Assembly: GCA_010645155.1 (NCBI GenBank)
Contig: JAAGOF010000271.1
Span: forward strand, 529,047-593,046
Reading direction: 5' to 3'
Source of the DNA: Tigriopus japonicus
Taxonomy: Eukaryota; Arthropoda; Copepoda; Harpacticoida; Harpacticidae
DNA length: 64,000 nucleotides
Below, one piece after another: positions 20,632 through 32,800 of this stretch (within the stretch, counting starts at the first letter, position 1; every line of letters starts with the position of its first letter). The position numbers were made by a program, and so were the translations under genes. The notes beneath the pieces were generated by a model. It had not been told where the DNA came from, searched no databases, and saw nothing but the letters and a program-made list of their open reading frames with translations.

Positions 20632-21402
20632 CTTATCTAGATTAAAGATAAAGATAAAAGATAATTTATCTTTTATCTTTATCTAGATACTTTTTTCGGG
20701 AAAGTATCTTAAACTATCTTTATCTAGATACTTTTTTCGGGAAGGTATCTTAAAGTATCTTTATCTAGATATTTTTTTCGGAAAACTATCTTGAAATATC
20801 TTCATCTAGATACTTTTTTTGGAAAACTATCTTGAACTATCTTTATCTAGATAATGTGTTCTCTCAATCTTTTGTGTTAAAGCATCCATTATGCATTGTT
20901 TAGTATGCATTATGCATTTTCCCAAAAAGTATCTAGATAAGATAATTCTAGATAATTTTCTTCATATTGCATAGTCAAATTACTTGTGCATTATGTACAT
21001 TGAAAGTGGATCCATTATGCATGTTGAGACTTGAGAGTGGACACATTATGCACATTAAATGAGGAATCTGAGGATGCATTCATTATCCACTTTGAGGAAG
21101 GATGCATTATGCATAATGAAGAAAAGTATCTAGAAGTATCTTATATAGATACGTTTTGTGAAAAGTATCTTGAAGTATCTTAATTAGATAGTTTTTCGGG
21201 AAAGTATCTTAAAGTATCTTTATCTAGATACTTTTTTCGAGAAAATATCTTAAAGTATCTTTATCTAGATACTTTTTTCGGGAAAGTATCTTAAAGTATC
21301 TTTATCTAGATACCTTTTCAGGAAAGTATCTTAAACTATCTTTATCTAGATACTTTGCGGAAAATACTATCTTATCTAGATACTTTTTCAAGGTATCTTG
21401 AA
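20632..21402. repeat. 41 bp tandem repeat block (minisatellite)
   Basis: Two arrays of a 41 bp unit, about 20632-20855 and 21120-21400. Each unit carries TATCTTTATCTAGATACTTT, then TTTCGGGAAAGTATCTTAAA. TATCTAGATA is itself palindromic and AGTATCTT/AAGATACT echo it, so each unit can fold. Between the arrays (about 20885-21115) is a different, looser repeat built on CATTATGCAT. Units differ by a few bases. Confidence 0.85.
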
Positions 21403-21404
21403 CA

Positions 21405-21535
21405 GGTCTGCCCAAGACAAATTTGGTGGGTCTTGACCCAAAAGAGGTTGCCGACCCTTGTTGTAGCCGACATGTTTTGGAAAAAAGTGGTCGACTTAGA
21501 TCAGGGACCACCAAAGTCATGCGTATTTGAGACAA
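21405..21535. repeat. flank of the tandem block, shared with 15.4 kb
   Basis: Contains AAATTTGGTGGGTCTTGACC and CAAAAGAGGTTGCCGACCC. The first part matches the reverse complement of about 15415-15450. This suggests the tandem block sits inside or next to a dispersed element that also exists at 15.3-15.6 kb. Confidence 0.55.
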
Positions 21536-21593
21536 GTGTTCAATGACATGAGACTGATTTGACACTATTCCACGGTTGCCATTAATGGTCCCA

Positions 21594-21664
21594 ACTAGAG
21601 CGCTTTTATTATAGCGCTCTAGTCCCAACTAGAGACGCTCTAGTGACAATAAAGCGTCTCTAGT
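21594..21664. repeat. two adjacent palindromes with CTAGAGC core
   Basis: ACTAGAGCGCT pairs with AGCGCTCTAGT (21594-21623), and ACTAGAGACGCT pairs with AGCGTCTCTAGT (21628-21664). Both resemble the palindrome at 4953. Confidence 0.75.
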
Positions 21665-22405
21665 CCCAACCTGCCATCGCATGATTTTTATGAATAAAAT
21701 GGCAGGGAAAGTCACAATTTCAGAACGCTGGACTGGCAGAGGTTTCGTTTCTAAGGAAACGCACGGAAAATTACCTCAGACGCAGAGAAAGAAAGGTCAG
21801 AAGAACAGAATACGGTTTCTGATAAAATGAAAGGCTAATATTAAGAAAAAGGACACAATTCTTTAATTGATTCGAGGGTTGTTGAATTTACGGAAATTTA
21901 TGGACACGTATTTGTTAGAGCCTGAAAGGTTTGATTTGAAATGACTCATCCAATCTTCTTCCAAAGGACCATAAACTTGAGGGTGTCCGATTGGCATAGA
22001 AAAGGTGCAAAGTGAGCCATTTTTTTAGAAAAAAAATAACTTGAATGGAAACGAGGTACTTGAGCCGTGTAGAGACTATACAATACGCAATCTCCTTTCA
22101 AAATAAACGTTGAAATCTGTCTAGTTAACCTTTTGTTCTCGTCGTCCTGTTTTTAAACGAAGTACTTGATGCTCCCAGTTTAAGAACTTTTATCAAAACC
22201 ATAGCAATTTCATTTTTCACTGACTCAAAAAAACGCAACCTTCAATAATCTCAAAGTAAATGTAAAATCTTCCCCAATATTTTGATCCAGGTTCTCGGTC
22301 ACCCAAAAATGTGTTTTGAGAGGTTGTTTGTTTGCCGTGCATGATTTTGATACTCCGGTCAATCCATTTAAAGACATTTTTCCCCCCAATCCCAGACCTT
22401 TCAAC
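21665..22405. other. 5' flank of ARMC6
   Basis: No gene seen. A short stretch at about 22168 (CCCAGTTTAAGAACTTTT) resembles the end of hAT family A and may be a scrap of it. In the ARMC6 frame an earlier ATG exists at 22316, but family start conservation favours 22406. Confidence 0.45.
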
Positions 22406-25400
22406 ATGGTACGCGTGATCTCCCAAGAGACTTTCGATGCCGTGGTCAAGGAGAACATGGACGACTTCGGAATGGATCGAACCGAGGCTGTTCAGGAGGC
22501 CAAAGAGCAATTCCAAACCCAGGTGCAAAACTATAATCCTCTTTCATTATAGGTTTCCCTAGAAAAATAGCTTGATTTTCTCTTAACCATCTAATATGAA
22601 ATGATTGCAGGGCGTTAATCTAGACAATATTGTGACGGATTCGGCTGAGAACGATCATCCCATGGTGCAAGCCCTTCATTTCTTAGAATCTCCGGGCGAT
22701 GCTTCACCCGAGGACATTTGTCAGCGTTGTGATATCATTAGCGAAGAGTGTGCCAAGGGATTGGCTGAGAGGGTTTTGGCCACCAAGCACAAGGCCTATG
22801 AGATCCTGGTGAAAACGAGTTTGCATGACGAGATCCTCGTTCAAACGCACGTCATGAAGGCTTTGAAGGAGCTTTTGGATGGCAATCCGGATCCGCTGGA
22901 ACCCGAGGGATTCAAGATGCTCCTCAAGGCCTTGAACGAAACGGATCGAGATTTGGTCCAACGAGCTTTGGGAACCACTTTGAATTGTTGCGTGAGACAC
23001 GAGGGCAATCGACAAAACTTCATCCGAAATGGATTACTGATCCATTTGAACCGTTTGTACGACAGCTATCCCATTGAAGTGGTGCAAATCTGGCAGGCCT
23101 TGGTCCAGGATGATGATGTACGAGTGCCTTTTGGTCAGGCTCACGAACATGCCCGTGAAATTGTCGAAGAACATTCGGCCTTGACCAAGCTCACCCGGAC
23201 CATCGGCGGTAAGTGGCTTCGGATATGTATAAGTTTGCTGTTTTAGGGGGCTGTGGTAAATAAGGCACAGAAAAAATGTTGCAGACCATTTTGTCACAGA
23301 AAAAAGTCACGACAAAATGGTCATTTTAAACAATTTCATCACATGACACCACCAATAGTTCAAAAAGGAAGTGAGCCCTGTACCAAGAAAATCTTAACAA
23401 TCTAATCTCTTAATGGACCTTTTCCCCGAGTGATCGTTTCATCCTAAACTATTTACCCCTGACCCTTTTATCTAAATTTAGGCCTCATTTTCCTTCCAGA
23501 GAATTCAAGTCCCAAGGAATTACCACTCATCTTGTCGTGTTTGAGTAGTCTGTGCGTGAGGAACGAGTATTGTCAAGCTGTGGCCGATGATGAAGGCTTG
23601 AAGGTTCTTTTGGAACTCCTCGTTGATCCGGATCAGACCAAGGAAGTGGTGGCTGAAGTCTTGAAACTCATTAAGACTCTCGCCGGTAACGATAACGTTA
23701 AGCGTGATATTCTCAAACTCGACGGGATTCGGGTCATCATTAATTCCATGAGCAAGTACACGGTAACGGAAATTGTTTTTTTCCCCTTTGACAATCTATA
23801 GATAATCACAACAATTCATATTTTAGTCTGTGAAATTGGTGGCCATGTTTGGGTCTGCCGCAATCACGGCCGTGTCTTTACGAAGCCCAGAAAATGCTAC
23901 GGCAATCATGACCTGTGGAGGTGGCCAACTGTTGACTCAAATCCTCAAAATACATATGAACACGCCCAAGATTCTGGTAAGAGGTCCTAGGAGTTGCTAA
24001 ACTTGTTTTTAGTTAGGGTGGCATAACCTCTTCTTGAGAAGCCCGGGACCCTGTCTTTAGAAAAGGAAACTTTTTATTGCAAATGGCTGATGATTATTGA
24101 AGAAATCTTATGAGTCAGAGAGGGAGTGAGAAGACATTAAACAATCTCCACTGCCAAGCTTAGGGCATTTAAATGCTAAAAAATTATCTTTTTAGTCGCT
24201 TGACACTTTCGGTGTAGGTTTCTTAATTGAAAAAGAATTGAATTGATTTGGAGCATCGTTAAGAAGGAATGAATGGGATCAAAATTCGAAGCTATTCATT
24301 GACATTAATTCTTACAACTTTGACCCTTTTTGGCGTTTTTTTCGAAACATCTTTGGGGTCCCACAGTTTAAGAACCGCCGACATAGAGCAATCGGAGGTA
24401 GAATTCCGAGGATGATTTAAGCACGATTCAGAGGCAAAATAAGGTTAAGGTTTCGTTTTATTTTGTGATCACATATTGGTAGATGGGCTCAGGTTAGGTA
24501 TTTCTATTTACAACATTTTGCTAGAGTTCTTTGGTTAAAAGAGTCACAGTTAGATCAATTAGTCAAGCTAGTCATCGTCCCGCCATTTTTCCGGATTGAA
24601 TATCCATTGTTGGTCGATATGTCCGCTACAGTCTTGAAGTGTAAGCACATCACTGGTGCCCGCAGTTGGATGGCTCAAGCATTTTCCACTTTTGGTATGG
24701 ACCAAAACTCGTCGAGTCCGATCGTAAGACCATTTTTGTCGTTCAATTTCAACACAAGCCTGGAATCGAACGGTGGCATCCACTTCGTGAGCCATTGGAG
24801 AGTCCAAGCAGACACTTTCGTCACCCATGATGAATCCTTTTTCGCTCATTACAATCATTTGGTTTAGTGCGAAATTGGCCGAGCAGTCGCCGAGAACTGC
24901 AGACCCACTGGGTTGGTTACTCCCACCGGATCCTTGGAATGGCTTTTGAAGACATTGACCAGAAGTGCGATGTTGGAAGTAGCCCAGTTCTCGACCCTTT
25001 GTCGGGAAGAAGTGCTGTGGCCAAATCTTTTCGAGATACCAAGAAAAACTTTTGCAGTGCAACTTGTCCCGTAGAGCTTTCCTCTCCGAGACATCTTGGT
25101 CTATGGATGCCTTGGCTGCGAATGGATTGATTTTGAAGAAGAAATCGGCCATCTCGTCCATCCATACTAATGCCACTCGAGCTAGGTTGGTATGAAGTAC
25201 TGCACCCACGCCCCCTTTACGAGGAAAATCGTAAGGACTGGCTTTGCGGAAAATGTGCCCCACATGAGAACAAGGAACGATCTCAACGGAACCGCCGCAC
25301 ATCCAAGTTCGGAACGAGAGCTCCAAGTTCTCTCCTCCCCAGATATCCATTTTGGGATCATACGAACCAAGCTCGTAAAAGTAATCTCGGTCAATGGCAA

Positions 25401-28245
25401 ACAACCCTCCAGCCATAACTGGGGTTTTATATGGTGCCGTTTGATCGATTTTGTAACTCTCGAGAGCGCTCTTACTCATGGTGAACCACCGAAAATGCAT
25501 CTCCCAATTGAAGGCACCCCAATGAAGGGAAAACGCTTTGACGTAACTGAAATTATCGTCACTGATAATGTCAATCACCGGGCAAACCACGGCCGTTCGG
25601 GATTCTTGAATCCTGGCCAAAAGTGGTTCCAACCAACCAGGGGTTGTCTCACAATGAGCATCCAGAAATAGAAGCACCTTGGCCTTGGCCACTTTGGCTC
25701 CCATGAGTCTGGCTTGTATGAGCCCAACTCTGGATCCTGTCCGTACCACTTTTACGGGTACTGATAGCTTTTGAACGTCTTCGTCCAAAGACTTTTGAAG
25801 AAATGTTCTATTGGAGGCATCATCTACGAGAATAATTTCCCGGAGATTCTCTCTGGGCGATCGATTGATGACACTATGAACAGTCCGCATCAAGGTGGAC
25901 CAAGCCTCGTTATGGAACACAATGACGACACTAGTATCCGGCAACCGATTTGTTTCGTATTTTTTCTCTACGCAAATCGACTTCCGAACATCGGGCACAG
26001 ATCTGTTCACGGATATCCGATCGGAGGCCATGATATTGAATTTGTTGATGTGCCAAAGTCTTTTGCTTTGGATATTCTCCGAATCCTTGAGGTAGACTGG
26101 CTCACCGTGCTCTCCAACGCCCTCCACAGGCTTGTACCTGTTGGCGTTGAGTTCATTTTGGGTGAACTTTTGATCCTTGTGCATGGATTCTCCCACATAT
26201 CGACCCACCACTACATGCATACCCTTTTTGTCAATGTATTCCGATTGCTTGGAATCCGATTTCAAGTGTCTGGCCACATCAGATTCGTCCACTAGGTCTT
26301 GGGACAACTTCAGACCTCGGTTGTCTTTGAATAAGAATATCGTTGACGAATCTGATTTGTGGTACTTGAAATATAACACTACGAAGATCGCAAGAATGGA
26401 AGCGATCCAAATGATCCGCTTCCTAGTGTGCCTCATTATCCTCATGTGTCAAGCGTTCTCAAAGTTCCACGGACACTGGAAAGTAGATCGTGCTCAGCCA
26501 TTGGAATCGTATGGTAATCGTCGGAATGGTGCCAGTGGTGAAATGTTGTCCACCACCGACGGCTCAAGCGCATCGCCTGGCTTTGATCACCCGAGTGTGA
26601 AATCCCATGCTTGACTCTAATCAAAACGTCCACCTGGTCTTTTGCTCGATTGTGCTTCACAAATCCCAGAGGGCCACTAATCAAAAAGTACAGCAGACGC
26701 GTTCATGATTCCGATTGTACCTCCACTTCAGTACATGTGCTCAATGTAAGGTCTTTCCAACAGCTGAGGATGTCTGAATCTGATGGAAACAGCTCAGGTT
26801 CATTGTTCATTCTTCCGCGATCATGTTTGTCTCCAGTCTCCCCAGAGGAGATCCCCTCTCATGACATCATTTTTCTCGCTAACACCCAGAGAGGCAATGG
26901 TAGTAAGGTGCTATTCCTGCCTAGCAAGAGCAATGCTCCCTTCCATCCATCCACTTCAGCCTGGCTATGAAACTTGGTTGATGATTGCTATGCTAGGGAG
27001 TGGAGCTTGGTTGTTGGATTGTAGGGCTGAGAATGGACTTGGATGAATCCTACATTGTGTGTGTATTTAGAGAGCATGCATACTTCCGGTTTTTTGAACT
27101 CGTAAGAACCAACTGCGAATGATCTTGAAATGATAAAATCTGCCTGGTATGAAAACACGCTGATCTCTCGTAAGTTGAGCATACAGAGGGTTAGTTAGTC
27201 TTAAATTTTGAGAAGAAATAAAACTGGTTTGTTCCTGACTGTGAACTCGAGAACAATGTGAAGTGTAACAACACCAAGCTTTTTGTCGGAGAGGGGTGGT
27301 TTAATTAGAAAGAAAAGCATATAAATGGAAAAAACTTGTGAATGTTTAAGAGCCATACCATAACGATGAAAAGCATGTATGCTTTGAACCGTTAGGAATG
27401 TTACAAACATATTGCCCAAAACCACGTTTGCCTCCAGGGAATGTTTAAATTTGCCGTTGCAATTATTTGCTTCACGAAGGAAAGACTATTATTTCGACAT
27501 GAAAAGATATTTACAACTTTATCTATCGAGAATTAGAAGCAGACGTATAGATTGTGGGTTGACTGGTGACATAATTTGACCAAAGAAAAAGGGGAACACA
27601 AATCGTCTTCACTTCATTATTACTTCATTATTAAAACGTCAGCGATGGACCAAAATAGTTTGGGATCTGTTTACTAGTGATGGGCCAAGAGTGGTAGCCC
27701 GATTCTACCTAATGATAGACCAACCTGGAGGCGTAGAACTAAACCAACCATGTTTAAAGCAATCATTCAATATTTTAATTTATTTAAAAAAATGACTTAT
27801 TTTGAATTTGAAAAAAATGCGTGATTATTTGCCTGTCAGGTGACCTTTGAACACTCCATCAGTTCTGAATTTACGATTTAACATGAACTCCGTTCATTCC
27901 ATCACTAATATCAAATGCCCAATCCAAACTCAATTGAAATAATGTAACATCATTCGAATATGTACTTTTCCAAAGAATGCTTATGCATTCTAATTTGTAA
28001 TTTCATTCTCAACGTAGAATGTGTCCTCGTTCTAGATCTCCTGTTGCAACGCCATTCGTAATATAGTAAGTCGCTCCCGAGAACTCACTGCAGAGTTTGT
28101 GGAACTGGACATTGAAGATCTGCTCAATGAGATTCGGAGACGTCATCCAACCGCTGAAGATGCCGTTAAAGCCGCACTTCGAGACCTCGATCTTAAAGTG
28201 GATTTGAAAGAAATCTGGACCGGTGGAGCCGTCAAAAATGAGTGA
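22406..28245 (+). CDS. ARMC6: armadillo repeat-containing protein 6, five exons
   Basis: Exons 22406-22522, 22611-23208, 23500-23762, 23827-23976 and 28036-28245, all with GT-AG borders. The phases match and the joined frame encodes 445 aa (human about 476-501). The start MVRVISQETFDAVVKEN and the end AALRDLDLKVDLKEIWTGG fit the ARMC6 family. Armadillo helices are visible throughout (VQRALGTTLNCCVRHEGNRQ, VKLVAMFGSAAITAVSLRS, CCNAIRNIVSRSREL). The molecular role of ARMC6 is poorly known; it is a helical scaffold. Introns 1-3 are 88, 291 and 64 bp, whereas intron 4 is 4059 bp and holds a complete minus-strand GalNAc-transferase gene and two hAT-like elements. Confidence 0.9.
24015..24380. mobile_element. 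diverged hAT-like MITE, family A, in ARMC6 intron 4
   Basis: Shares CTTCTTGAGAAGCCC with the left part of the element at 14664, and its right end CACAGTTTAAGAACCGCCG matches that element's right end. Its left terminus is eroded. Confidence 0.5.
24568..26445 (-). CDS. polypeptide N-acetylgalactosaminyltransferase
   Basis: Intronless 625-aa ORF encoding a Golgi type II membrane enzyme that starts mucin-type O-glycosylation on Ser/Thr. A short basic tail is followed by one membrane anchor (about 11-27) and a stem. The GT-A catalytic domain begins near 170 (TSVVIVFHNEAWSTLMRT). It has the metal-binding D-A-H motif (262-264, FLDAHCE), WGGENLELSFR at about 369 and the CSHVGHIFR segment. A C-terminal ricin-type lectin domain runs from about 485 with a QQWIF repeat near the end. 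All expected catalytic parts are present. The start may be 26445 or the second Met at 26433. A minus-strand AATAAA lies near 24453. The whole gene sits inside ARMC6 intron 4 on the opposite strand. Confidence 0.96.
   Translation of the reverse strand: MRIMRHTRKRIIWIASILAIFVVLYFKYHKSDSSTIFLFKDNRGLKLSQDLVDESDVARHLKSDSKQSEYIDKKGMHVVVGRYVGESMHKDQKFTQNELNANRYKPVEGVGEHGEPVYLKDSENIQSKRLWHINKFNIMASDRISVNRSVPDVRKSICVEKKYETNRLPDTSVVIVFHNEAWSTLMRTVHSVINRSPRENLREIILVDDASNRTFLQKSLDEDVQKLSVPVKVVRTGSRVGLIQARLMGAKVAKAKVLLFLDAHCETTPGWLEPLLARIQESRTAVVCPVIDIISDDNFSYVKAFSLHWGAFNWEMHFRWFTMSKSALESYKIDQTAPYKTPVMAGGLFAIDRDYFYELGSYDPKMDIWGGENLELSFRTWMCGGSVEIVPCSHVGHIFRKASPYDFPRKGGVGAVLHTNLARVALVWMDEMADFFFKINPFAAKASIDQDVSERKALRDKLHCKSFSWYLEKIWPQHFFPTKGRELGYFQHRTSGQCLQKPFQGSGGSNQPSGSAVLGDCSANFALNQMIVMSEKGFIMGDESVCLDSPMAHEVDATVRFQACVEIERQKWSYDRTRRVLVHTKSGKCLSHPTAGTSDVLTLQDCSGHIDQQWIFNPEKWRDDD
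26446..27674. other. ARMC6 intron 4, 5' flank of the GalNAc-transferase
   Basis: No exon for either gene was recognised here. ORFs are short and without domain features. Confidence 0.45.
27675..27907. mobile_element. hAT-like MITE, family B-like ends
   Basis: Starts TAGTGATGGG and ends CCATCACTA, so it has 8-9 bp inverted ends like the elements at 18776 and 42922. The interior is different and AT-rich, and no matching 8 bp flanks were found. It lies in ARMC6 intron 4. Confidence 0.45.
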
Positions 28246-29841
28246 AACCAACCGACAACACCGCGATGCTTTTAAGCTATGCACAATCATGCCTTAAACT
28301 CACATTTGCTTTTATTTACTTTTGAACTTTTACTCAGGAAAATGTTCTTTATGATAACAATAACAGTATGAAAATATAATAACCAGGTAATAATCGGAAT
28401 GACCTATGTACTGCCTATGAAATGGAGCGATTTGAATTGTTATTAGAGCAAGACTTTACTTCAAAGATCTGAAGGCCCTTACTATTTGTTGCACTTGCTG
28501 CGTAATGGAAATTAAGTCCTGACATGTGGGCTCGGGCAGATCAATTTTCCTTTCTGACCAAAAGCTCTGTGCCCTTGCTCAATTAAGTGCACAGAATAAC
28601 ACTGTTTTCCTCATAAACCAAAGAACAGTAAGGAGGAGCATAGTATATTTGATTAGCAGAAATTGCCATAACACAGCAGTGCCACATAAAAAATTGGAAG
28701 TTCTGCAATGTGAAACTATATTTTGTATGTCTTGCAGGTAAAGCTACCCAATTAACGATCTCAATTATTGCCAAAAACTCTTACTTCCAATGCTTTGTGA
28801 CCACACAATAATGCAATAACTTTTTGCAAGCATCGCAATGTTTGTATTCATCAGTCTGAACTAGATTGCAGGACAGCATGTGCTAAAGGAAATAAGCGAT
28901 GCAGATCATGCCTGAAGATTGATCTCTGGGATCAAGCAAGATTCCAGTTGATGAAGGTATTAAACACCAGAGGGTGGTTCACTTACTATATACATAGGTG
29001 CAATGGGTTTGGTAAATGCCGTACATTCAAGCTAAATTGAATGAAAGCATCTCAATGAGGTGTTATTCGATCTCGTGTGGTTGAGAAGGAACTCTTGATC
29101 AAATCAAGATTTATGACTTTCTTTCTCTTAAAATTTGCCACTCGAGAAAATCTGAACAAGAAATGTAAAAGTCAAAGCAACCTTAAACTAAGTCCAAGAA
29201 TTGTCCCAAAAAACCTGCGATGATTAATGGTGTTCAGGAGATTAGGAAAGAAAGTGAAAGGAAAAAAATACTACAGTACAAGATCCATCCTCTGTTATAT
29301 CTCAAGACACATGCATCACTAATGAAAAACGAAATACCTCTAAACTAGCCATAGGTCTTGATCACTTACGAATGAAACGCGTTCTGCGAAATGATTTGAT
29401 ATATTTCGGTTGCAATGGGCATGGAAAGTATGATTCAAGTAAGAATGGTACCAACAACTCTCAGTGTAGAACGACATCTTTCTCTGTAGATCCAGTGTAA
29501 TTGTTTTAGCGAAGCAACAGTAACTTATGTTCTTCAAATAGCATTTAGTGTTGGTTTCGTTGCAAATGAGTTGTCAGCCTCAGACAGGTGAAAAAGAATC
29601 TCCCCCCAAGAATAGCGTCAAAAGGGGCTAAAAAACACTACATAGTGATTGTAACGATACTCATGTGAAAAGCTCCTCCAGTTTGAACATGGTTATATAA
29701 AATGAAACGAATCAAATCACGAAAAATAGAATCAAAGGGTCCAAAACAACAGACTAAGTAGCAGATTGATTGATACGTAGATTTTCGGTGTGATTGATCA
29801 TGGTTCCAGTGAACGTTGGTTGTACCCAAAAATTCGTCTCT
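28246..29841. other. intergenic between ARMC6 and the neuropeptide gene
   Basis: Convergent 3' ends. No AATAAA was noticed just after ARMC6, only AATATA-like variants near 28375. Nothing else is supported. Confidence 0.45.
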
Positions 29842-32800
29842 TTACTCATATTCACTTTCCATTGCCTCCAAGTAATCCTCAAGGCTATCTCGCTTGCCAA
29901 ATCGAGAAGGGGCTCGCTTTCCGAATCTGCAAGGAGAATTTGATATGTTAGCAGCCCCAACTATTTTGCTCGTGTGTTGAAAAAAGGTTTAGTTTTATGT
30001 ACAATCGCTTTAGAAGATGATGTGGTCTCATTAACTAGCTTTCTATGTAGTGTCGAATTCGTGGGTTTATCTCGATCTAAAAATGAATTTGAAGTTAGAG
30101 GGCAGAATTTAAAGTTGGCGCTAGAGCTCTCAAAGAGTCGGCATGCCCAAAACTTGATGAAGCTAACTATAAGTGCCATTGTGAGGCCGTGCAATCGTTG
30201 TGGACACTCTCATTTGATACTCTACCTCATTGGACCTCGTTTTCGGCCGAAGCGAGAGGGTTTTCGTTTCCCAAATCTTAAATTGAAAACCTCTGGTTAG
30301 CATTTACCAAAGCAGGGGATCTCTTATCCTCAAAGATTTTCAATCATCAAAATTGGGCACTATTCAAAACATCAATAAGAATCCGTTTTTCAATTGGAAG
30401 TAACTACAGAATCTTGAAATTTTTGAACCTTGACAAATTTGGAACAACTGCATTCAAAGATTTTTGATATTCTTTGACAACCTAATGTACTTTGAATAAG
30501 ACTGTTAGTTCTTGTAACTTGTAAGGTTCAAATTTTCATGTCTGGACTTGTGGGGATGTCACAGAATTTTTACAGAAAGAGTGAAATAATTCCAACTATT
30601 GATTGTTGGGAATGTGATGATCAGAAATCCGGTTAAAAGGAAAGCAATAGGTCAGATGTTAATTGCATTCAAAACTATAAAAAGCCATATTCAAGCCGAG
30701 TCTCAGAACAGAAACTGGGGTTGAAAGACAGCTTATGTACTAAGGCCACACTTAAGCATAACTATTTTGTCTACACTTTGTTATACGTACTCTAGCTATT
30801 TGAATTAGTGCAGTTAATATCTCAATTTTCCTCCGAGACCATTGAAAAAAAAACGACATATTTGATGAAAAATAGAGGAAACAATTGAAAAAAGCCAAAG
30901 AAGTTCTTGAGTTGAAAATGGTCTGGAAATTTGTTTTCATTAAAATGGACAAAAGAGGCAAAAACAAAGTTTGTAACCTGTGCTTTTAATCCCAATTAAT
31001 CACCGCTCATAAATATTTGGTCAGCTGTTTTCGGTCCAAAAGTTTTCTGGATTTGTGGATATATTTATAAAAATCAGAAACGTTTACATTGTCTCTTGGG
31101 GCTTTTGGATGTTTTCAGCCTCTAAAATGGATACGTAATCCATTAAAACATGAAAAATTCGTTGAAATAATCAATAAATAGCTTTAGCTTAAAGTTTGAC
31201 AGAGAAATCGGAAATGAAAATAGTTCTACTGAAAATAGTTGAAAAACTTGCAAGCGTTAAACAAAAAAAAATATCCATAAGAAGTAAAACCAACTCCATC
31301 CATCCGTAGATTTTGTAAACTATCCCATCGATTTGGATATTGGCACAGCATCCCTGCTCCGTTGCTTTGCATCTACAGGGTGGCTGATAAGTCTGGGACC
31401 GCAGTTTTGGCATTGTAGATCATTAATTTCTAACAATTTAGCACTTACAATTAGCCACAGCAAACACAAAACTGTTGGTAAAGAGCTATGATAAACATAT
31501 TCACAATAGCAGTCCTTGGCAGATAAAAATGGGCACATTTGTGGAACCATCGACGGACGTGTAACATGCACAATACAACCCATCATTTCAAATGAAAAGA
31601 TCTTCATGAGTTTTTCAAATTTCTCTTCACAATTGTTCAGACAATGGCGTCTGATAATAGTAAACAAATCTGAGACAAAAGGTTTTTGCTTACATCATCA
31701 ACATGGAGTTTGTAAAATCCCTTAAACGACAGGAGTTGAGCTCCACAAAGAGGGAAAATCAGATGAGGAGATTTTGAAAACTACGCAAATGAGCAATTTG
31801 ATTAGAAAGTTTGTCAGAATTACAAGAAATCATTATAGAGATATTAGATACATCTCCAAAAGGGCAAGGAAAGATTGCATATCTTTCCATAAGTGTCAGA
31901 AGCCCAGATGCCACGAGCAGCAAAATATCCATGACATTAAGAGTAGGGTAGTGTAAGGAAATGCAGGTGCCTTCAAGCCCTGATCTTAATCCAATGGATT
32001 TCAATTTGTGATCCATGTCTGAGCCCAGAGCATATAAAAAATTCTCCAAGAATATTGGGGCTCTAAATAATACCCTTGAGATAGTATGGCCATTAATATC
32101 TGAATAGTTTGTGCATGTTACATGTGCATTGGTGGTTCCACAAATGTGTCCATTTTTTATGTGCCAAGTAAGACTATTTTGAAAATGTTTAACACGGCTC
32201 TTTTCCAACAGTTTTGCGTTTTTTGTGACAAATTATAAGTGCTAAATTGTTTGAAATGAACGATTTACATAGCAAAAACTGCGGTCCCAGACACATCAGC
32301 CACCCTGTACGCCATAATTTCACGTATTTTTGTTGCTCATTAAATTAAGAAACAGATTTCCTAAAAATAGGCAAAAACATGCTTTTGGCATTGTTCGAAA
32401 ATACCGTTACTAATTAACACATCCACATTATAAGTACTTAAAGGTAGGGTTCAAAAGTCTTGAAAGAAATAAAAGTGGTAAAAAAGCCAAGGATTTGGTC
32501 AAAGTAGAGTCTTCATTGCATAAACAAATTCTCCTCACTTCAAGAAACCTCACAAAATTTACAACCTTGTAAGAACTGTTATTTAAATGAACCCGATTTG
32601 GCCGAAGGATGACAAGTTTTGGATGTTACCTTGAAGGAGCGCGTTTTCCCCATCTGAGAGGAGCTCGCTTGTCCTCATCGTAGAAACGCTTGCCCCATCG
32701 CAACGGAGAGGCCTCACGTTGATACCTTACATAGTGGGGCTCATCCTCATCCACCACCAACATGTCCATGCCTGTTGATCGCTTACCCCACCTAAATCGG

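Noticed and set aside
22316..22405. Upstream in-frame ATG for ARMC6
   Set aside because: Family members begin at the V-S-Q-E-T-F-D motif with only a few residues before it, which matches the ATG at 22406.
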